Shown here piece after piece: positions 61,831-64,000 of a stretch of DNA of 64,000 nucleotides. A program made the translations under genes and the position numbers. Each line of letters starts with the position of its first letter. Position 1 is the first letter of the stretch. Source of the stretch: Lutimonas zeaxanthinifaciens (GTDB lineage Bacteria > Bacteroidota > Bacteroidia > Flavobacteriales > Flavobacteriaceae); assembly GCF_030503675.1 (NCBI RefSeq), contig NZ_CP129964.1, forward strand, positions 2,232,001-2,296,000, written 5' to 3'. The notes below the pieces were generated by a model. It saw only the letters and a list, made by a program, of their open reading frames with translations, did not search any database and was not told the origin of the DNA.

Positions 61831-63075
61831 TCACATCAGTGATGCAGCAATTCTTTTGTAAAATCCTTTTTTCAGTTTTTCTCTTATCGAAGAGAATGCT
61901 TCAATTGTTTCCGCGACATCATCCAGATTGTGTGCTGCTGTTGGAATCAATCTCAACAATATCATTCCCTTTGGAATCACCGGATATACTACGATAGAAC
62001 AGAATATTCGATAATTCTCTCTCAGGTCATTAACCATTGCCATTGCTTCAGGAATGTCTCCTTCCAAAAACACAGGTGTTACACATGTATTTGTTTTTCC
62101 AATATTAAATCCTTTCTCAACCAGGCCTTGCTGCAAGGCATCAACATTTTCCCAAAGTTTGGTTCTTAACTCAGGCATTGTCCTGATCATATCCAATCTC
62201 TTTAATGCTCCTTTTACCATTGCCATAGGCAAAGACTTGGCGAACATCTGAGAACGCATATTGTATTGCAAATATTTAATAACATCTTTGTTTCCAGCGA
62301 AAAAGGCTCCGATTCCCGCCATCGATTTTGCAAAAGTTGCAAAATAAACATCTATTGCATCCTGAACCCCTTGCTCCTCACCTGCTCCGGCACCTGTCTT
62401 ACCAAGTGTTCCAAACCCATGAGCGTCATCAACAAGCAGTCTAAAATTGTATTTTTCCTTGAGGGCCGCAATTTCCTTTAACTTACCTTGCTCCCCTCGC
62501 ATACCAAAAACTCCTTCGCTTATTACAAGAATGCCTCCATTAGATTCTTCAGCTTTCTTTGAAGCTCTTATCAGATTCTTCTCAAAACTCTCCATATCGT
62601 TATGGCGGAAAGTAAATCTTTTACCCTGATGTAGTCTGGCTCCGTCAATGATACATGCGTGAGAATCCATATCGTAAACCACAACATCATTTTTAGTTAC
62701 CAAGGCATCAATGGCAGATACCATTCCCTGATACCCGAAGTTCACCAGATAGGCCGCTTCTTTACCAACAAATTCAGCGCATTCACGCTCCAGTTGTTCA
62801 TGATAATCGGTATGGCCACTCATCATTCTGGCCCCCATTGGATACGCCATTCCATGTTCCTTTGCCGCCTCGGCATCAACCTTGATCACTTCAGGATGAT
62901 TGGCAAGGCCCAAATAATCATTGATACTCCAGGTTATAACCTCCTTACCATTGAACTTCATGCGGTTAGAAATATTACCTTCTAATTTCGGAAACACATA
63001 ATATCCCTCAGCCTGTTTTGCCCATTTACCAAGTGGTCCCTTATCCTTAGTAATTCTCTCAAATAAGTCTTTCAT
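61831..63075 (-). CDS. Alpha-oxoamine synthase (serine palmitoyltransferase / cysteate acyltransferase type)
   Basis: A 414-residue PLP enzyme of the KBL/SPT family that condenses an amino acid with an acyl thioester. It has the opening YYVFPKLEG and WSINDYLGLANHP, MGARMMSGHTDYHEQLE, the SEGVFGM loop, LLVDDAHGFGTLGKTG, and the Schiff-base lysine in TFAKSMAGIG. In Bacteroidota such enzymes make sphingoid bases (serine palmitoyltransferase) or, with cysteate, the sulfonolipid base capnine. The upstream neighbour, a cysteine-synthase-type enzyme, makes the cysteate alternative attractive. A glycine C-acetyltransferase role is less likely but not excluded. It has its own -7 element. Confidence 0.85.
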   Translation of the reverse strand: MKDLFERITKDKGPLGKWAKQAEGYYVFPKLEGNISNRMKFNGKEVITWSINDYLGLANHPEVIKVDAEAAKEHGMAYPMGARMMSGHTDYHEQLERECAEFVGKEAAYLVNFGYQGMVSAIDALVTKNDVVVYDMDSHACIIDGARLHQGKRFTFRHNDMESFEKNLIRASKKAEESNGGILVISEGVFGMRGEQGKLKEIAALKEKYNFRLLVDDAHGFGTLGKTGAGAGEEQGVQDAIDVYFATFAKSMAGIGAFFAGNKDVIKYLQYNMRSQMFAKSLPMAMVKGALKRLDMIRTMPELRTKLWENVDALQQGLVEKGFNIGKTNTCVTPVFLEGDIPEAMAMVNDLRENYRIFCSIVVYPVIPKGMILLRLIPTAAHNLDDVAETIEAFSSIREKLKKGFYKRIAASLM

Positions 63076-63130
63076 AAATCTGTCTCATTTCAATAGACAA
63101 TCGTAGAAATCGCCTATTTTAAATTATTTG

Positions 63131-63138
63131 CAAAAATA
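63131..63138 (-). promoter_or_regulatory. Bacteroidota -7 element for the alpha-oxoamine synthase gene
   Basis: TATTTTTG on the minus strand, 55 bases before the ATG at 63075. Exact consensus match. Confidence 0.55.
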
Positions 63139-63180
63139 GAAAAAATACTGATGTAACAATTTCTATGTTTATAGTTTTTT

Positions 63181-63220
63181 AAAAAAAGAAAAGGCTGCTT
63201 TTAGTTAAAGCAGCCTTTTC
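63181..63220 (-). terminator. Rho-independent terminator after the CBS-family gene
   Basis: Fourteen-bp inverted repeat (63188-63201 with 63207-63220, core AAGGCTGCTTT) followed on the minus strand by seven T. The downstream acyltransferase gene thus has a separate transcript start. Confidence 0.88.
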
Positions 63221-63237
63221 TTTAATTAATAATTTTA

Positions 63238-64000
63238 TTACCTTATGATTTCCAAGGTATTCGTCTCGTGTTTTTTTGCATCGAAAAAGCCTTGCTCTCT
63301 CATCCAGTCATCGCTATAAACCTTCTCCATATAACGCGATCCATGATCGGGTAAAATCATGACAACCATTGAATCTTTATCAAAATAACCTTGATCAGCA
63401 TACTGAAGTGTGGCCTGTACCACTGCACCACTCGTATATCCAGTAAAAAGTCCTTCTTCAAGAGCTAATTGTCTGGCTTTATGGGCAGCATCTTCATCTG
63501 TCACTTTTTCAAAAACATCAATAACCTCAAAATTTGTAGCAGTAGGAATTAAATTCTTACCCAATCCTTCAATTCTGTATGGATAGATCTCATCAGTATC
63601 AAAATCAGAGGTCTCATGAAACTTTTTAAGTATCGAACCATAGGCATCCACACCTAAAACTTTAATATTTGGATTCTTCTCCTTTAAATATTTACCAACC
63701 CCGGAGATCGTACCCCCGGTACCACTTGCCACAACAACATGAGTCAGTTTACCATCTGTCTGCTCCCAGATTTCCGGTCCTGTGGATAAATAATGCGCCT
63801 CTGAATTCAGTTCATTAAAATATTGATTGATATATACCGAATCGGCTGTTTCCTCGTGAAGTCTTTTTGCAACCTGATAATAAGATCTTGGGTCATCTGC
63901 ACTAACGTTGGCAGGGCAAACGTACACCTTTGCTCCCATGGCCCTCAACATATTGATCTTTCCCTTTGAGGCTTTAGAATTAACGGCAAGTATACATTCA
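63238..64000 (-). CDS. Cysteine synthase / cystathionine beta-synthase-family PLP enzyme (5' truncated)
   Basis: The frame is open to the right edge: codons upstream of the ATG at 63951 read [16 protein letters not shown], matching the family, so the start is outside. Seen are [24 protein letters not shown], the phosphate-binding loop [14 protein letters not shown] and the C-terminal [18 protein letters not shown], which resembles CBS and O-acetylserine sulfhydrylase cores. The Schiff-base Lys lies upstream, outside the window. Its end has no CBS regulatory domains. Known relatives make cysteine, cystathionine, or cysteate; a cysteate role is suggested only by its neighbour, an acyltransferase. 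Confidence 0.85.
   Translation of the reverse strand, partial: ECILAVNSKASKGKINMLRAMGAKVYVCPANVSADDPRSYYQVAKRLHEETADSVYINQYFNELNSEAHYLSTGPEIWEQTDGKLTHVVVASGTGGTISGVGKYLKEKNPNIKVLGVDAYGSILKKFHETSDFDTDEIYPYRIEGLGKNLIPTATNFEVIDVFEKVTDEDAAHKARQLALEEGLFTGYTSGAVVQATLQYADQGYFDKDSMVVMILPDHGSRYMEKVYSDDWMREQGFFDAKKHETNTLEIIR

Noticed and set aside
1298-63220. CRISPR array or tRNA cluster
   Set aside because: The repeated hairpins are single terminators with unrelated stems, and intergenic gaps are too short and lack tRNA-like cloverleaf signatures such as GGTTCGAATCC.

Overview
The window reads as a stretch of core chromosome from a member of the Bacteroidota, most likely a Flavobacteriaceae bacterium. 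The DNA is AT-rich and densely coded, with gene families and pairings typical of that group: four-LysM/PBP1-like protein beside guaA, NUDIX divergent from pyrE, PASTA-rluD-yaaA opposite ddl-coaD, and rsfS-ftsH-LUD-cdsA-psd. At least 19 transcription units carry an exact Bacteroidota -7 element (TAnnTTTG) just upstream of the start codon. I saw no tRNA, rRNA, CRISPR array, insertion sequence, prophage or integrase, and no gene-free stretch longer than 300 bases.

Layout. 1-4361: pyruvate dehydrogenase E2 (cut by the left edge), then nhaA and a Kef-type antiporter. 4342-10173: LysM/PBP1-like protein, guaA, and small secreted proteins including a tandem paralog pair. 10243-13930: dnaK divergent from a GHL10-type glycosidase across a 238 bp regulatory region. 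13948-17935: yaaA, rluD-type synthase and a PASTA protein opposite ddl-coaD. 17952-22032: SulP transporter, NUDIX, pyrE, SRPBCC protein, birA. 22108-27966: rsfS, ftsH, LUD protein, cdsA, psd, acyl-CoA-binding protein, YceI lipoprotein, VOC protein. 27993-36034: valS, DUF1573 protein, PDZ aspartyl protease, a YtxH/holin-like envelope operon, aminotransferase, murB. 36199-44667: a divergent EF-G paralog, an ATE/Bpt-like transferase, an operon of small thiol-rich membrane protein, glycosyltransferase, sigma factor and degenerate Nramp transporter, then cspA and an uncharacterised 601-aa cysteine-containing protein. 44664-56038: ettA-nudK-alkB, a secreted esterase, a DUF349 protein, and a MurNAc-type module (MFS, SSS, murQ, aroE). 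56196-64000: TamB-like protein, tsaD, an alpha-oxoamine synthase and a cysteine-synthase/CBS-family enzyme cut by the right edge.

How the genes work together. Several blocks serve the envelope: peptidoglycan synthesis and recycling (ddl, murB, murQ plus symporter), phospholipid synthesis (cdsA, psd), outer-membrane assembly (TamB-like), and probably sphingoid or sulfonolipid base synthesis (last two genes). A second theme is translation and proteostasis (dnaK, ftsH, rsfS, ettA, valS, tsaD, EF-G paralog, rluD-type synthase). The observations most worth a second look are the EF-G paralog lacking the catalytic histidine, the 601-aa cysteine protein with a structured leader, the Nramp-family protein lacking its metal-binding motif, the apparently leaderless guaA and pyrE transcripts, and a TamB-like gene whose conserved N-terminus has no ATG.
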